From positions 1 through 18,105 of the forward strand of contig CANKZO010000033.1 in the NCBI GenBank assembly GCA_947488485.1: 18,105 bases of DNA. Reading direction: 5' to 3'. Origin of the DNA: Opitutia bacterium (GTDB lineage Bacteria > Verrucomicrobiota > Verrucomicrobiae > Opitutales > UBA953). Every line of letters begins with the position of its first letter. The stretch's first letter is position 1. Below the pieces are notes generated by a model, which was not told the origin of the DNA, searched no databases, and saw only the letters and a program-made list of their open reading frames with translations. Made by a program: the position numbers and the translations under genes. Positions 8,075 to 16,456 of this stretch are shown here, in pieces.

Positions 8075-9796
8075 GTGACGACCGCCGACGACTACGTCAT
8101 CCAATTCATTCAGGACAAGGGGCTGGTGTCTCCGGCCGACGTGACCGAGGCCCGCGCGGCGACCGCCCCGGTACCCGATGGACAGAACCCGGATACCCTG
8201 GCCATCGCCAAGCTCGTCGAGACCGGTAAGGTCGCCTGGCCGCAGATCACCGCGGAATTGAGCAAGGAGTTCGACATGGAGGTCGTCGACGTCGCCCAGG
8301 TCTCCCCGTCCGACGACGTCCTCAAGCTCATCAGCCGCGAGCAGGCCGAAGCCCGTAACATCCTGCCGCTGCAGATGGACGGCGCCGAGCTGCTCGTCGC
8401 CATCTCCGATCCGCTCGACACCGAGACGCTCGATTCGGTCTCCCGCATCCTCAAGCTCGCGCTCAATCCTCGTCTCGCGCCCCCGGACGCCCTCAAAGAG
8501 GCCATCTCGCGTTGCTACGGCGGTGGTCCCATCGGCGGCGGCGCCTCGTATAACGACATCCTCGGCAAGGGCGACGACGGCCTGGCCGTCGAACTTCCGC
8601 AGGGCGGCGACGTCAAGGAAGACGACGCCCCCATCATCCGTTACGTCAACTCGCTCATCGTCGACGCGATCCGCCGCAAGGCTTCGGACATCCACCTCGA
8701 GCCGCTGGAGAAGCGTTTCCGCGTGCGCTTCCGCATCGACGGCGTGCTGCAGGAGATGAAGGGTCCGCCCAAGCGCCTGCAGCCTTCGATCATCTCCCGC
8801 CTCAAGCTCATGGCCGAGGTCTCCCTCGCCGAGAAGCGCATCCCGCAGGACGGACGCATCCAGGCCCGCACCGGCGGCCGCGACATCGACTTGCGCGTCT
8901 CGGTCCTGCCCACCGTCTACGGCGAATCGATCGTCATGCGAATCCTCGACAAGGAAGGCCTCAAGCTGGGCCTGCCTGAGCTGGGCTTCTTCGCCGACGA
9001 CCAGGCCAAGTTCCAGGGCCTCATCTCCGGTTCCGACGGCGTCTTCCTCGTGACCGGTCCGACCGGTTCCGGCAAGTCGACCACCCTCTATTCGGCGCTG
9101 AACTACATCAACAAGCCCGACCGTAAGATCATCACCGTCGAAGATCCCGTCGAATACCAGATGGCCGGCATCAACCAGGTGCAGGTGAAGCGCGACGTCG
9201 GCATGACCTTCGCCGCCGCCCTTCGCGCCATGCTCCGTCAGGCGCCGAACATCGTGATGATCGGTGAAATCCGAGATCTGGAGACCGCTGAGATCGCGAT
9301 CAACGCGGCCCTCACCGGTCACATGGTGTTCTCCACGCTCCACACCAACGACTCCGTCTCCGCCGTCACCCGTCTCGTGGATATCGGCGTCAAGCCGTTC
9401 CTCGTGTCGGCGGCCCTCCGCGGCGCCCTCGCCCAGCGCCTCGTGCGTCGCAACTGCCAGGCCTGCGCCGCGCCTTACAAGCCGACCGCGAAGGAGCTCT
9501 ACTCGATCGGCATGTCCGAGCAGGATCTCGCCAACGCCACGCCCATGAAGGGCCCCGGCTGCCCCAAGTGCGGCGAGCGCGGCTACAAGGGGCGTCGCGG
9601 CGTCTTCGAACTCTTCGTCATCACCGAGGAGATCCAGGAGATGATCTACGGCGGCTCCAACCTCGTCGAACTCCGCCGCAAGGCCCGCGAGGCCGGCATG
9701 CGCACCATGCGCGAGGACGGCCAGCGCAAGGTCGCCTCCGGCATGACCACCATCGAAGAAGTCCTCGGCGCCACCGTCGCCGACGACGTGATCTGA
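8075..9796 (+). CDS. PilB/GspE-family assembly ATPase (first copy)
   Basis: Cytoplasmic hexameric ATPase that powers pilus or pseudopilus extension at the inner membrane. From GTG 8075 the product is 573 residues. An N-terminal GspE-like domain spans about 1-150. The ATPase core has Walker [10 protein letters not shown] (from G328), an Asp box VEDPVEY, Walker B MIGEIRD and a His box [13 protein letters not shown] four-cysteine zinc site CQAC...CPKC follows near 465-500. The loop before Walker B reads RQAPN rather than the common RQDPD. I prefer GTG 8075 because the upstream 31 residues from ATG 7982 look non-coding and overlap a candidate promoter, and GTG aligns with the start of the second copy; ATG 7982 remains possible. 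pilT follows after 4 bp. Whether it serves a type IV pilus or a type II system cannot be told from sequence alone. Confidence 0.93.
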   Translation: MTTADDYVIQFIQDKGLVSPADVTEARAATAPVPDGQNPDTLAIAKLVETGKVAWPQITAELSKEFDMEVVDVAQVSPSDDVLKLISREQAEARNILPLQMDGAELLVAISDPLDTETLDSVSRILKLALNPRLAPPDALKEAISRCYGGGPIGGGASYNDILGKGDDGLAVELPQGGDVKEDDAPIIRYVNSLIVDAIRRKASDIHLEPLEKRFRVRFRIDGVLQEMKGPPKRLQPSIISRLKLMAEVSLAEKRIPQDGRIQARTGGRDIDLRVSVLPTVYGESIVMRILDKEGLKLGLPELGFFADDQAKFQGLISGSDGVFLVTGPTGSGKSTTLYSALNYINKPDRKIITVEDPVEYQMAGINQVQVKRDVGMTFAAALRAMLRQAPNIVMIGEIRDLETAEIAINAALTGHMVFSTLHTNDSVSAVTRLVDIGVKPFLVSAALRGALAQRLVRRNCQACAAPYKPTAKELYSIGMSEQDLANATPMKGPGCPKCGERGYKGRRGVFELFVITEEIQEMIYGGSNLVELRRKAREAGMRTMREDGQRKVASGMTTIEEVLGATVADDVI

Positions 9797-9800
9797 TCCG

Positions 9801-10874
9801 ATGGCCTACGCGATGAACCAGCTGTTGGAGGCCATGCTCGAGAACGGGGCCTCGGACCTGCACATCCGCGTCGGCCGTTCCCCCAGCCTGCGCGTCAACG
9901 GCGAGCTCGTCGCGGTCGAAGGACCCGCCCTCACCGCGGCCGAGACCGAAGCCCTCGTCCTCGCCGCCGTGCCGCCGGCCCGCCGCGCGGAGCTCGACGC
10001 CGACGGCGGCTGCGATTTCGCCTTCGCCTTCCGCGACCGCACCCGCCTTCGCGCCAACGCCTTCCGCAGTCACGGCGGTTACGGCATGGTCCTGCGTCTG
10101 CTGCCTTCGGCGATGTTCACGCTCGAGCAGCTGCGCCTGCCGCTCGTCGTCAAGGACATGCTCAAGCGGGCCCGTGGCCTGATCCTCGTCACCGGCCCGA
10201 CCGGTTCGGGCAAGTCCACGACGCTCGCCTCCTTGATCAACTGGATCAACGAGAACCAGCAGGGCCACATCATCACGATCGAGGATCCGATCGAATACAC
10301 GCACGCGCACAAGCAGTGCCTCATCACCCAGCGCGAGGTCGGCGAGGACCTGCCATCCTTCGCCGAAGGCGTCCGCTCCGCGCTGCGCCAGGATCCCGAC
10401 GTCATCCTCATCGGGGAAATGCGCGACCTCGAGACCATCGAGGCCGCCGTCACCGCCGCCGAGACGGGCCACCTCGTGCTCGGTACGCTGCACACCTCCG
10501 GGGCCACGCGGACCATCGACCGCATCATCGACGCCTTCCCGGCTTCGGCGCGTGACCAGATCCGCGCCCAGCTCTCGACCTCCCTCACCGCGGTGATCTC
10601 CCAGTGCCTGCTGCATACCACCGACGACCGCCGCGTGGCGGCCTTCGAGATCATGCTCCGCACCGACGGCGTCGCCGCCAAGATCCGCGAGGGCAAGACC
10701 TACCAGCTGCTGACCGATATCGAGACCGGCGGCGCGCGCGGCATGCGCACCCTCGACAGCGACCTGCTCTCCCTCTTCTCCCAAGGCCTCGTGACCGAAG
10801 AAGAAGTCTTCAACTACTGCCTCAATCCCGAAGCCATGCGCGAGCGCATGCGCGGCGGTTCCTCCTCCCGCTAA
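9801..10874 (+). CDS. pilT: Type IV pilus retraction ATPase PilT
   Basis: PilT hexamers drive pilus disassembly and retraction, which powers twitching and DNA uptake. The 357-residue protein has the PilT-type N-terminal PAS-like domain ([20 protein letters not shown]), Walker [10 protein letters not shown] (G132-K138), the Asp box IEDPIEY, Walker B ILIGEMRD, a His box [10 protein letters not shown] and the PilT-typical AIRE-like region with [18 protein letters not shown]. It lacks the four-cysteine zinc site of the PilB copies. EMRD (not EIRD) and TLHTSGA are typical of PilT. ATG 9801 lies 4 bp after the preceding stop; ATG 9813 is an alternative four codons in. It is probably translationally linked with the upstream ATPase. 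PilU is a related possibility, but a single copy here best fits PilT. Confidence 0.95.
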   Translation: MAYAMNQLLEAMLENGASDLHIRVGRSPSLRVNGELVAVEGPALTAAETEALVLAAVPPARRAELDADGGCDFAFAFRDRTRLRANAFRSHGGYGMVLRLLPSAMFTLEQLRLPLVVKDMLKRARGLILVTGPTGSGKSTTLASLINWINENQQGHIITIEDPIEYTHAHKQCLITQREVGEDLPSFAEGVRSALRQDPDVILIGEMRDLETIEAAVTAAETGHLVLGTLHTSGATRTIDRIIDAFPASARDQIRAQLSTSLTAVISQCLLHTTDDRRVAAFEIMLRTDGVAAKIREGKTYQLLTDIETGGARGMRTLDSDLLSLFSQGLVTEEEVFNYCLNPEAMRERMRGGSSSR

Positions 10875-10887
10875 CCCCCTTTTTCCC

Positions 10888-12570
10888 ATGTTCGACGACC
10901 ATAGTGACGTGATCCGTGATATCGCCCTCGAGGCCGGCCTCGTGACGCCTGCCCAGGCCGAAGAGGTCTGGGAATCGACCGCCACCACCGGCAAGTCCTT
11001 CGCCGACAGCCTCGTGGACGCCGGCTTCGCCGAACGCGGCGCCATCCTGCAGGCCATCGCCGACCACCTCGGTTCCCCGTATTACGCCGTCGTCCCCGTC
11101 GACCCGGGCGAGGCGCTCGTCAAGCTGCTCAAACCCGCCCAGGCCCATAAGTATGTCGTCCTCCCCGTCGCCGACGAAGCCGGTAAGCTGACCTTGCTCG
11201 CCAAGGATCCGTTCAATTCGTCCGTCATCAACGAGCTGAGCTTCATCCTGCAGCGCGAGATCGAGCTCGGCGTCGCCGACCCCGCCCAGGTCGAGGCCGG
11301 CGTGGTGCGCGTCTACGGCGAAGCCACGTCCTCCTCGATGGAAGATCTCCTCGGCGAGTTCGGCGAAGTCGACGCCGCCGCCGTCACCGACGAGGACGTC
11401 ACCAAGCAGGCCAGCCAGGCTCCGATCATCCGCTTCGTCGACCTCGTCCTGCAGGAAGGCGTCAAGGCCAAGGCTTCGGATATCCACTTCGAGCCCTTCG
11501 AGCACGAGTTCCGCATCCGTCTGCGCATCGACGGCTCGCTCTACGAGATGGCCCCGCCGCCGAAGAACCTCGCCTCGGCCGTCATCGCCCGCGTCAAGGT
11601 GCTCTCGTCCCTGAACATCGCCGAGCGCCGCGTCCCGCAGGACGGTCGCATCAAGACGACCATCAGCGGCCGCCAGATCGACCTCCGCGTGTCCACGCTC
11701 CCGACGCAGTTCGGCGAGTCCGTCGTGCTCCGAATCCTCGACAAGTCCGTCGTCAACCTGAGCCTCGAGGCGCTCTCGATGCAGGACGACATCAAGGAAG
11801 GCATCCGCGGCATGGTCGGCCGACCGAACGGCATCTTCATCGTCACCGGTCCGACCGGCTCCGGCAAGACGACCACGCTTTACTCGGCCCTGAAAGAAGT
11901 GAACACCGAGGACGTCAAGATCCTCACCGCCGAAGACCCCGTCGAATACGAGGTCGAAGGCATCATGCAGGTCCCGATCAACCACCAGGTCGGCCTGACG
12001 TTCGCCGCGGCGCTGCGTTCCTTCCTCCGACAGGATCCGGACACCATCATGGTGGGCGAAATCCGCGATATCGAGACCGCCCAGATCGCCGTCCAGGCCT
12101 CGCTGACCGGCCACGTCGTGCTTTCCACGCTCCACACCAACGACGCCCCGGGCGCCGTCACCCGACTCATCGACATGGGCCTGGAGCCGTTCCTCATCTC
12201 CGCCTCGCTCGAAGGCGTGCTCGCCCAGCGACTCCTGCGCCGTATCTGCAAGACCTGCCGCACGCCCTACGAGCCGGACAAGGACGTCGTCAACATGCTC
12301 GACGTCGACGCCCTCGAGATCGCGAACAAGAAGTTCTACTACGGCAAAGGCTGCCCGGACTGCAACCGCTCCGGCTACAAGGGCCGCCAGGGCCTCTTCG
12401 AGCTGATGACGATCAACGACCAGCTCCGCGCCCTGATCACCCAGAAGGCCCCGACGCTCGTGCTCAAGCAGAAGGCCGTCGAGTCCGGCATGCGCCCGCT
12501 CCGCGAGGACGGCCTCCGTTGCATCTTCGACGGTCACACCTCGATCGAGGAAGTCCTTAAGTATACCTGA
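10888..12570 (+). CDS. pilB: PilB/GspE-family assembly ATPase (second copy)
   Basis: Second extension-type ATPase in the same cluster, 560 residues. The N-terminal domain (1-150) resembles MshEN/GspE_N modules ([18 protein letters not shown], then [20 protein letters not shown] at the start of the core). Walker A is GPTGSGKTT (from G321), the Asp box AEDPVEYEV, Walker B MVGEIRD preceded by the canonical RQDPD, and the His box [12 protein letters not shown]. The zinc site is CKTC...CPDC. It differs from the first copy throughout the N-terminal domain and is not a recent duplicate. Its place directly before pilC (25 bp) makes it the better candidate for the true PilB partner of the platform protein; the symbol is given on that basis. 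Confidence 0.93.
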   Translation: MFDDHSDVIRDIALEAGLVTPAQAEEVWESTATTGKSFADSLVDAGFAERGAILQAIADHLGSPYYAVVPVDPGEALVKLLKPAQAHKYVVLPVADEAGKLTLLAKDPFNSSVINELSFILQREIELGVADPAQVEAGVVRVYGEATSSSMEDLLGEFGEVDAAAVTDEDVTKQASQAPIIRFVDLVLQEGVKAKASDIHFEPFEHEFRIRLRIDGSLYEMAPPPKNLASAVIARVKVLSSLNIAERRVPQDGRIKTTISGRQIDLRVSTLPTQFGESVVLRILDKSVVNLSLEALSMQDDIKEGIRGMVGRPNGIFIVTGPTGSGKTTTLYSALKEVNTEDVKILTAEDPVEYEVEGIMQVPINHQVGLTFAAALRSFLRQDPDTIMVGEIRDIETAQIAVQASLTGHVVLSTLHTNDAPGAVTRLIDMGLEPFLISASLEGVLAQRLLRRICKTCRTPYEPDKDVVNMLDVDALEIANKKFYYGKGCPDCNRSGYKGRQGLFELMTINDQLRALITQKAPTLVLKQKAVESGMRPLREDGLRCIFDGHTSIEEVLKYT

Positions 12571-12595
12571 ACTTCAACACCCAACCGAACCTCCC

Positions 12596-13837
12596 ATGCC
12601 CGACTACAAGTACACCGCCATCGACCGCAACGGGGCCCAGGCCACCGGACGGATCGACGCCGCCGACGACGCGCAGGCCCGCCAGAAGCTCATGGCGAAA
12701 GGCCTCATGGTCACCACGCTCGTGGCCGACTCGGCCGGCGCCAAGCCCGCGGCGGCCGCCGCCCCGGCCAAGGCCGGCTTCTCCTTCGGTGCGAAGGTGA
12801 CGCAGAACGACGTGACCGTGATGACCCGTCAGCTGGCGACCCTCATCATCGCCGGCCTGCCGCTCCTCCGCGCGCTCGAGCTGATCACCAAGCAGGAACG
12901 CAACCCCGCCTTCAAGGCCGTCCTCGCCAGCATCGCCGAGAGCGTCTCCCAAGGTAACAATCTCTCGGAAGCCCTCCAGGCCCACCCGAAGGTCTTCGAC
13001 AAGCTCTTCGTCAACATGGTGCGCGCCGGCGAGGCGGGCGGCGTGCTGGACAAGGTCCTCGATCGTCTCGCGAAGTTCCGCGAAAAGGCCGAGCGCATCC
13101 AGAAGAAGGTCAAGTCCGCGATGGTCTACCCGGGCGTCGTGATGTCCGTCGCCGTCATCATCGTCTACATCCTGATGGTGAAGGTCGTGCCGTCGTTCCA
13201 GAACCTGCTGAGCAGCCAGAAGACGACCATGCCCCCGCTGACGCAGTTCGTCGTGGGCATCTCGCGGTTCCTCACCGAATTCTGGTGGGCCACCCCGATC
13301 GCCGTCTTCGGCCTCTACTTCGGTCTCAAGAGCTGGCTCGCCTCCGAAAAGGGCAAGGAACTCTTCGACAAGATGATCTTCCGCCTGCCGAAGGTCGGCA
13401 CGTTCGTGCAGATCGTCTCCGTCTCCCGCTTCGCCCGCACCTTCGGCACGCTGATGGCTTCCGGCGTCCCGATCCTGCAGTCCATCACGATCACGCGCGA
13501 CACGCTCGACAACGTCGTCATCGCCAAGTCGCTCGAGCGCGTCCATGACCGCGTCCGCGACGGCGAACCGCTGTCGGTGCCGCTCGAGCAGTCCGGTGTC
13601 TTCCCGCAGATGGTCACTTCGATGATCCAGGTCGGCGAAGAGACCGGCCAGCTGCCCGAGATGCTCAACCGCGTCGCCGACATCTACGACGAAGAAGTCG
13701 ACAACGCCGTGACCGCGCTGACTTCCATCATCGAACCGATCCTCATCGTCTTCCTCGCCGTCGTGGTCGGCACGATCGTTCTCGCGATGTTCCTCCCGCT
13801 CATCGCGCTCATCACGAAGATGACCGGCGGCGGCTGA
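12596..13837 (+). CDS. pilC: PilC/GspF-family inner-membrane platform protein
   Basis: Polytopic inner-membrane protein that couples the assembly and retraction ATPases to pilin addition and removal. The 413-residue product starts with the family opening YKYTAIDRNGAQATGRIDA. An Ala-rich linker sits near 48-60, then come two T2SSF repeats: the first with MTRQLATLIIAGLPLLRALE and MVRAGEAGGVLDKVLDRLAKF, the second with RFARTFGTLMASGVPIL and MIQVGEETGQLPEML. Hydrophobic segments lie at about 180-200, 224-245 and 377-402. The length and repeat layout match the family. It lies 25 bp after the second ATPase gene and is the last gene of the operon, followed by two terminators. Confidence 0.96.
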   Translation: MPDYKYTAIDRNGAQATGRIDAADDAQARQKLMAKGLMVTTLVADSAGAKPAAAAAPAKAGFSFGAKVTQNDVTVMTRQLATLIIAGLPLLRALELITKQERNPAFKAVLASIAESVSQGNNLSEALQAHPKVFDKLFVNMVRAGEAGGVLDKVLDRLAKFREKAERIQKKVKSAMVYPGVVMSVAVIIVYILMVKVVPSFQNLLSSQKTTMPPLTQFVVGISRFLTEFWWATPIAVFGLYFGLKSWLASEKGKELFDKMIFRLPKVGTFVQIVSVSRFARTFGTLMASGVPILQSITITRDTLDNVVIAKSLERVHDRVRDGEPLSVPLEQSGVFPQMVTSMIQVGEETGQLPEMLNRVADIYDEEVDNAVTALTSIIEPILIVFLAVVVGTIVLAMFLPLIALITKMTGGG

Positions 13838-13858
13838 GCGATCCGCCCACGTACGACG

Positions 13859-13890
13859 AAGCCCGGTCCGCAAGGAGCCGGGCTTTTTCG
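13859..13890 (+). terminator. First terminator after pilC
   Basis: Stem AAGCCCGG (13859-13866) with CCGGGCTT (13878-13885), extended by TCC/GGA with one bulged G, closing a GCAA tetraloop. It is followed by a T5 run. It starts 21 bases after the pilC stop and is a typical intrinsic terminator. Confidence 0.85.
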
Positions 13891-13916
13891 TGTCCAGGGC
13901 AGGGGAGTGACCCCCT

Positions 13917-13962
13917 AAAAAGGAGGCGGCTTGCATACCCCTATGCAAGCCGCCTGTTTTTT
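13917..13962. terminator. Second, bidirectional terminator after pilC
   Basis: A perfect 14-bp stem (13924-13937 with 13942-13955) closes on a CCCC loop. T6 follows on the + strand (13957-13962), and A5 precedes it (13917-13921), so the - strand product also ends in U5. It can end pilC read-through and - strand transcripts coming from tRNA-Met. Confidence 0.9.
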
Positions 13963-14059
13963 ACTGCTTTATCTTACTTACCCCATTGTCCCGTAGGACA
14001 AATTTAATACCTGATACCGTGCATTTAATTCCGATCGGTTCAAGTGAAATCCGCATCAT
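13961..14059 (-). CDS. Candidate small ORF, 32 residues, in AT-rich block
   Basis: On the - strand an ATG-ATG start at 14059 runs to TAA at 13963-13961 and encodes a basic 32-residue peptide (begins MMRISLEPIGIKC, ends NGVSKIKQ). A GGAAG sequence lies 8 nt before the first ATG. The stop falls directly before the bidirectional terminator. The block is about 42% GC, unlike its neighbours. The gene would lie downstream of tRNA-Met and could be read from the same transcript. I know no family for it. The frame is also open upstream through the tRNA, so the lack of stops is weak evidence; an open frame of this length by chance is plausible. It could be a remnant of an element once inserted at the tRNA, or chance. 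Confidence 0.25.
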   Translation of the reverse strand: MMRISLEPIGIKCTVSGIKFVLRDNGVSKIKQ

Positions 14060-14102
14060 TTTGGTCACTTCCGTAAGTGACTGCCCCTTAGGGCTTTGAA
14101 AT

Positions 14103-14180
14103 TGGGTGCAGGGGTAGGATTTGAACCTACGACCTTCAGGTTATGAGCCTGACGAGCTAACCGGGCTGCTCCACCCTGCA
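14103..14180 (-). tRNA. Initiator-type tRNA-Met (CAT), CCA encoded
   Basis: On the - strand the cloverleaf has acceptor stem TGCAGGG/CCCTGCA, D stem GAGC/GCTC, anticodon stem-loop TCAGG-CTCATAA-CCTGA with anticodon CAT, T arm GTAGG-TTCAAAT-CCTAC, and encoded CCA. The A11:U24 pair and the overall GGAGCAGCC...GCTCGTC body are initiator hallmarks. Two features are unusual for a bacterial initiator. Base pair 1:72 is a U:A pair rather than the C:A mismatch. The first of the three anticodon-stem G:C pairs is A29:U41. The discriminator is C73. An elongator tRNA-Met is less likely because of A11:U24. Confidence 0.93.
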
Positions 14181-14316
14181 ATCAGTGGAAGGCGAAGCAG
14201 AATGGCACGCAGGCCTGTCCGCAAGCCATTTCTTGGGCGAGTTATCAGCCCGCTGGCCGCCCAAAAAGGGTTGAAGCAGGCGGGGCAGGGGAGATGATTA
14301 TCTACCCCCTTTAACG

Positions 14317-16299
14317 ATGAGCGAAGAAACCCCTACGCCGCCCCCCGGCGATGTCCCCCCGGTCCCCGTCAAAGAGATCGAGACCGACGAGATCCTGGGC
14401 ACCAAGCGCGCCAAGAAGTCTTTCTGGCAGCGCATCGGCGCCAGCGGTCTCTCGGTGTCGATCGCCTTCCACGCCTTGCTCATCTTCATCGCGGCCGCCT
14501 TCGTGGTCTCGACCGTCACGGATAACGCCAAGAAGGACCCCAACCAGTTCGCCACCGGCGCGGGCGGCGGTTCCGGCGGCGAGCGCGTCAAGAACACCCA
14601 GCACAAGATCAAGCCGAAGAACGTCAAGTCGCTGGCCAAGACGACCACCCGCATCACTTCCAAGAGCGCTTCCGCTTCCATCGCCCTCCCCGACATGCCG
14701 AACTCGGCGTCGGCTTCTTCGATGATCTCCGGCGCGATGGCCGGCGGTTCCTCCAAGGGCTTCGGCGGCGGCTCCGGCGGCGGCATCGGCACCGGCCGCG
14801 GCATGGGCTCCGGCGGCGGCAAGAACTTCGTCGCGAAGCCGGTCATGGGCGCGAACATCTTCTCCCAGCGCCTGGCGGTCTATTTCGACGCCTCAGCCTC
14901 CATGCTTCCTTACCTTGAGCGCGTCGAGGCCGAGATCCGCGACAAGTTCCCGGACGCCGACGTCTATCTGAGCAATGGCGTGTTCATCGACGTGCATGAC
15001 AATGAGATCGTCGGCGGCGACAAGTTCAAGGGGACGCCTTACCTCAACCGCGCCACCGGCGGCGGTTCCAAGAAGAACGCCAAGGGCGAGCTCGTGCCGA
15101 CGGAGACCAACGTGAACAAGCTCACGACCCAAGGCCGCGCCATCTACAAGAAGTACGCCGATAACTTCAAGAAAGGCTCCGTGGGCGGCTGGATCGACAT
15201 CCTCAAGGATGACCGAACCTACGACGCGCTGATCATCTTCTCTGACTTCCAGGACGGCGTCCGCCAGATCCGCACCAAGGCGATCGGCAACGTCGCCGCC
15301 TACAAGCCGGACAAGGGCATGCGCGCCGACCCGCCCGTGGTCTTCTCCGACCGCACCAACCAAGGCGGAGGTTTCGCCCGTTCCGTGACCCTCATCGCCA
15401 GCGGCGGCGGTTCCGGCCAGAACGTCGTGCAGTGCAAAGATACTTCCGGGCTCATCGTCGGCATGGTGGCCCTCGGTTCCGGCATCCCGCCCGGCACCAC
15501 GGTGACCGAAATCAAGGAGAACGTGAGCTTCACGATCAGCAAGCCGCTCACGGCCCTCGCCAACGGACGCATCACCTGCAACAATGGCGGCGACAAGCGT
15601 TTCCCCGAAGAACGTAAGTGGGAGGACGAATGGGAGAAGGCCTTCGCCGGCGCCCGCGAGAACAAGGGCCCCCGTCTCTACCTGATCAGCACTTCGCGCG
15701 CTTATGGCAACAAGCCGGGCACGATCTTCCAGCGTTGCGTGTCGGCCTCCGAAGGCGGCGCCATCATGGTGAAGTTCGGCAACGGCAAGAAGGGCACGAA
15801 CACCCTCAACGACCTGCACAACTACGACGACCTTTACGTCGGCATGCCCGTCAGCGGCCGCGGTATCCCCGACGGCGCCACCCTCACGGCGATGCCGACT
15901 TTCAAGAACATCGTCGACCCCGAGGATCCGGAGAAGAAGCGCATGAAGCGCGTCATCGACAAGCAGCTGACACTCTCCGCTCCGCTCACCGAAGACTCAC
16001 TCAGCGCGGTCTACGCTTTCGTCCCGCTCATCCAGGCCGTCGGCACCCTCGCCAAGGACTCGAAGACGATCGAAGACGTCTCCGGCTCGATCGACCTGCG
16101 TTCGGGCATGCTCATCCAGGACAACCGCTTCCCGGTCGGCACCAAGGTGGTCTCGGTGACTCCGGATAAGAAATCGCCTGGCTTCTTCACTGTCGAGATG
16201 TCCGCTCCGGCCACGGCGGCAGGCGCCAACAGCGTCCTGCGTTTCCGTCCCGCCGGTTCCGGCGCGGGCAGCAACCGCGGCGGCGCTCCGACCCGCTAA
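14317..16299 (+). CDS. Membrane-anchored VWA-like protein with SxxxH helix and three beta-repeat modules
   Basis: No named family is recognised. The 660-residue product has a proline/acid-rich cytosolic head (1-30), one membrane helix (about 45-67) containing S48-IAF-H52, an SxxxH motif like that in the TonB helix that contacts ExbB/ExbD, then a Lys/Ser linker with SKSASASIALPDM and a glycine-rich stretch (about 145-172). The VWA-like domain starts near 183; its MIDAS-type sequence is D191-A-S193-A-S195, followed by KFPDADVY, GSVGGWIDIL and YDALIIFSDF. Repeat modules with a GM..G.GIP.GT.VT pattern lie at about 357-424, 483-568 and 571-643. A WEDEW...KGPRLYLIST block (435-459) lies between the first two. 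The periplasm is the expected location of the bulk. It begins a run of three paralogues. Substrate and partners are unknown. Confidence 0.85.
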   Translation: MSEETPTPPPGDVPPVPVKEIETDEILGTKRAKKSFWQRIGASGLSVSIAFHALLIFIAAAFVVSTVTDNAKKDPNQFATGAGGGSGGERVKNTQHKIKPKNVKSLAKTTTRITSKSASASIALPDMPNSASASSMISGAMAGGSSKGFGGGSGGGIGTGRGMGSGGGKNFVAKPVMGANIFSQRLAVYFDASASMLPYLERVEAEIRDKFPDADVYLSNGVFIDVHDNEIVGGDKFKGTPYLNRATGGGSKKNAKGELVPTETNVNKLTTQGRAIYKKYADNFKKGSVGGWIDILKDDRTYDALIIFSDFQDGVRQIRTKAIGNVAAYKPDKGMRADPPVVFSDRTNQGGGFARSVTLIASGGGSGQNVVQCKDTSGLIVGMVALGSGIPPGTTVTEIKENVSFTISKPLTALANGRITCNNGGDKRFPEERKWEDEWEKAFAGARENKGPRLYLISTSRAYGNKPGTIFQRCVSASEGGAIMVKFGNGKKGTNTLNDLHNYDDLYVGMPVSGRGIPDGATLTAMPTFKNIVDPEDPEKKRMKRVIDKQLTLSAPLTEDSLSAVYAFVPLIQAVGTLAKDSKTIEDVSGSIDLRSGMLIQDNRFPVGTKVVSVTPDKKSPGFFTVEMSAPATAAGANSVLRFRPAGSGAGSNRGGAPTR

Positions 16300-16384
16300 G
16301 GAAGCTTTCGTCGGTCTCCGCTCCTCGCGTCCTCCGGGTCGACGAGGGGCGTTTGTTTGGCGGGGTTCCGGACGTTGGGCCCGA

Positions 16385-16398
16385 CTGAGGACTTCGCC
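16385..16398 (+). repeat. 14-nt repeat upstream of the second VWA gene
   Basis: CTGAGGACTTCGCC occurs here and again at 17219-17232, upstream of the third VWA gene. Each copy lies 59-72 bases before a VWA start codon. It may be a regulatory site or a relic of tandem duplication. Confidence 0.5.
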
Positions 16399-16438
16399 TT
16401 AAGGAAGGTTTTGTTGCTGTCTTCATCGGGATTTCGTC

Positions 16439-16444
16439 TAGGAT
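16439..16444 (+). promoter_or_regulatory. Candidate -10 element of the second VWA gene
   Basis: TAGGAT lies 12 nt before the ATG at 16457. A TTGCTG -35-like box at 16414-16419 gives a long 19-bp spacer, so the -35 part is doubtful. Confidence 0.25.
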
Positions 16445-16456
16445 TGTTTGACCCCA

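Larger units (their letters stand above)
13838..14316. other. Intergenic region between pilC and the VWA cluster
   Basis: This 479-base gap holds two terminators (13859-13890, 13917-13962), an AT-rich block at 13961-14100 (59 of 140 bases are G or C by hand count), and tRNA-Met (14103-14180). Small hairpins in the AT-rich block are TGTCC/GGACA near 13987-14000 and GTCACTT/AAGTGAC at 14064-14081. From 14181 to 14316 there is GC-rich leader sequence for the first VWA gene, with TTGAAG at 14271-14276 as a possible -35 box but no convincing -10 box at normal spacing. I see no integrase, transposase or repeat pair bounding it. Confidence 0.6.

Noticed and set aside
9621..13948. Long - strand ORFs opposite pilT, the second ATPase gene and pilC (9621-11057, 10822-12537, 12557-13948)
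   Set aside because: They are rich in Asp, Glu, Val, Leu and Gly without motifs, as expected for mirror frames of GC-rich genes, and they overlap well-supported + strand genes.
13961..14180. Prophage or island boundary at tRNA-Met
   Set aside because: Composition hints at it, but no integrase, transposase or duplicated tRNA end is visible, so it is recorded as a question and not called as a mobile element.
14740..14825. GGC-rich short repeats, considered as a tandem repeat or CRISPR-like array
   Set aside because: The repeats are irregular and in frame, and encode the glycine-rich linker. No spacer/repeat periodicity is present anywhere in the window.
14298..14858. - strand ORF rich in proline and glutamate
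   Set aside because: It is the mirror of the glycine-rich linker codons of the first VWA gene.
16300..16384. Terminator after the first VWA gene (CCTC/GAGG hairpin followed by GTTTGTTT)
   Set aside because: The stem is only about 4-5 bp with a large loop, too weak to call.
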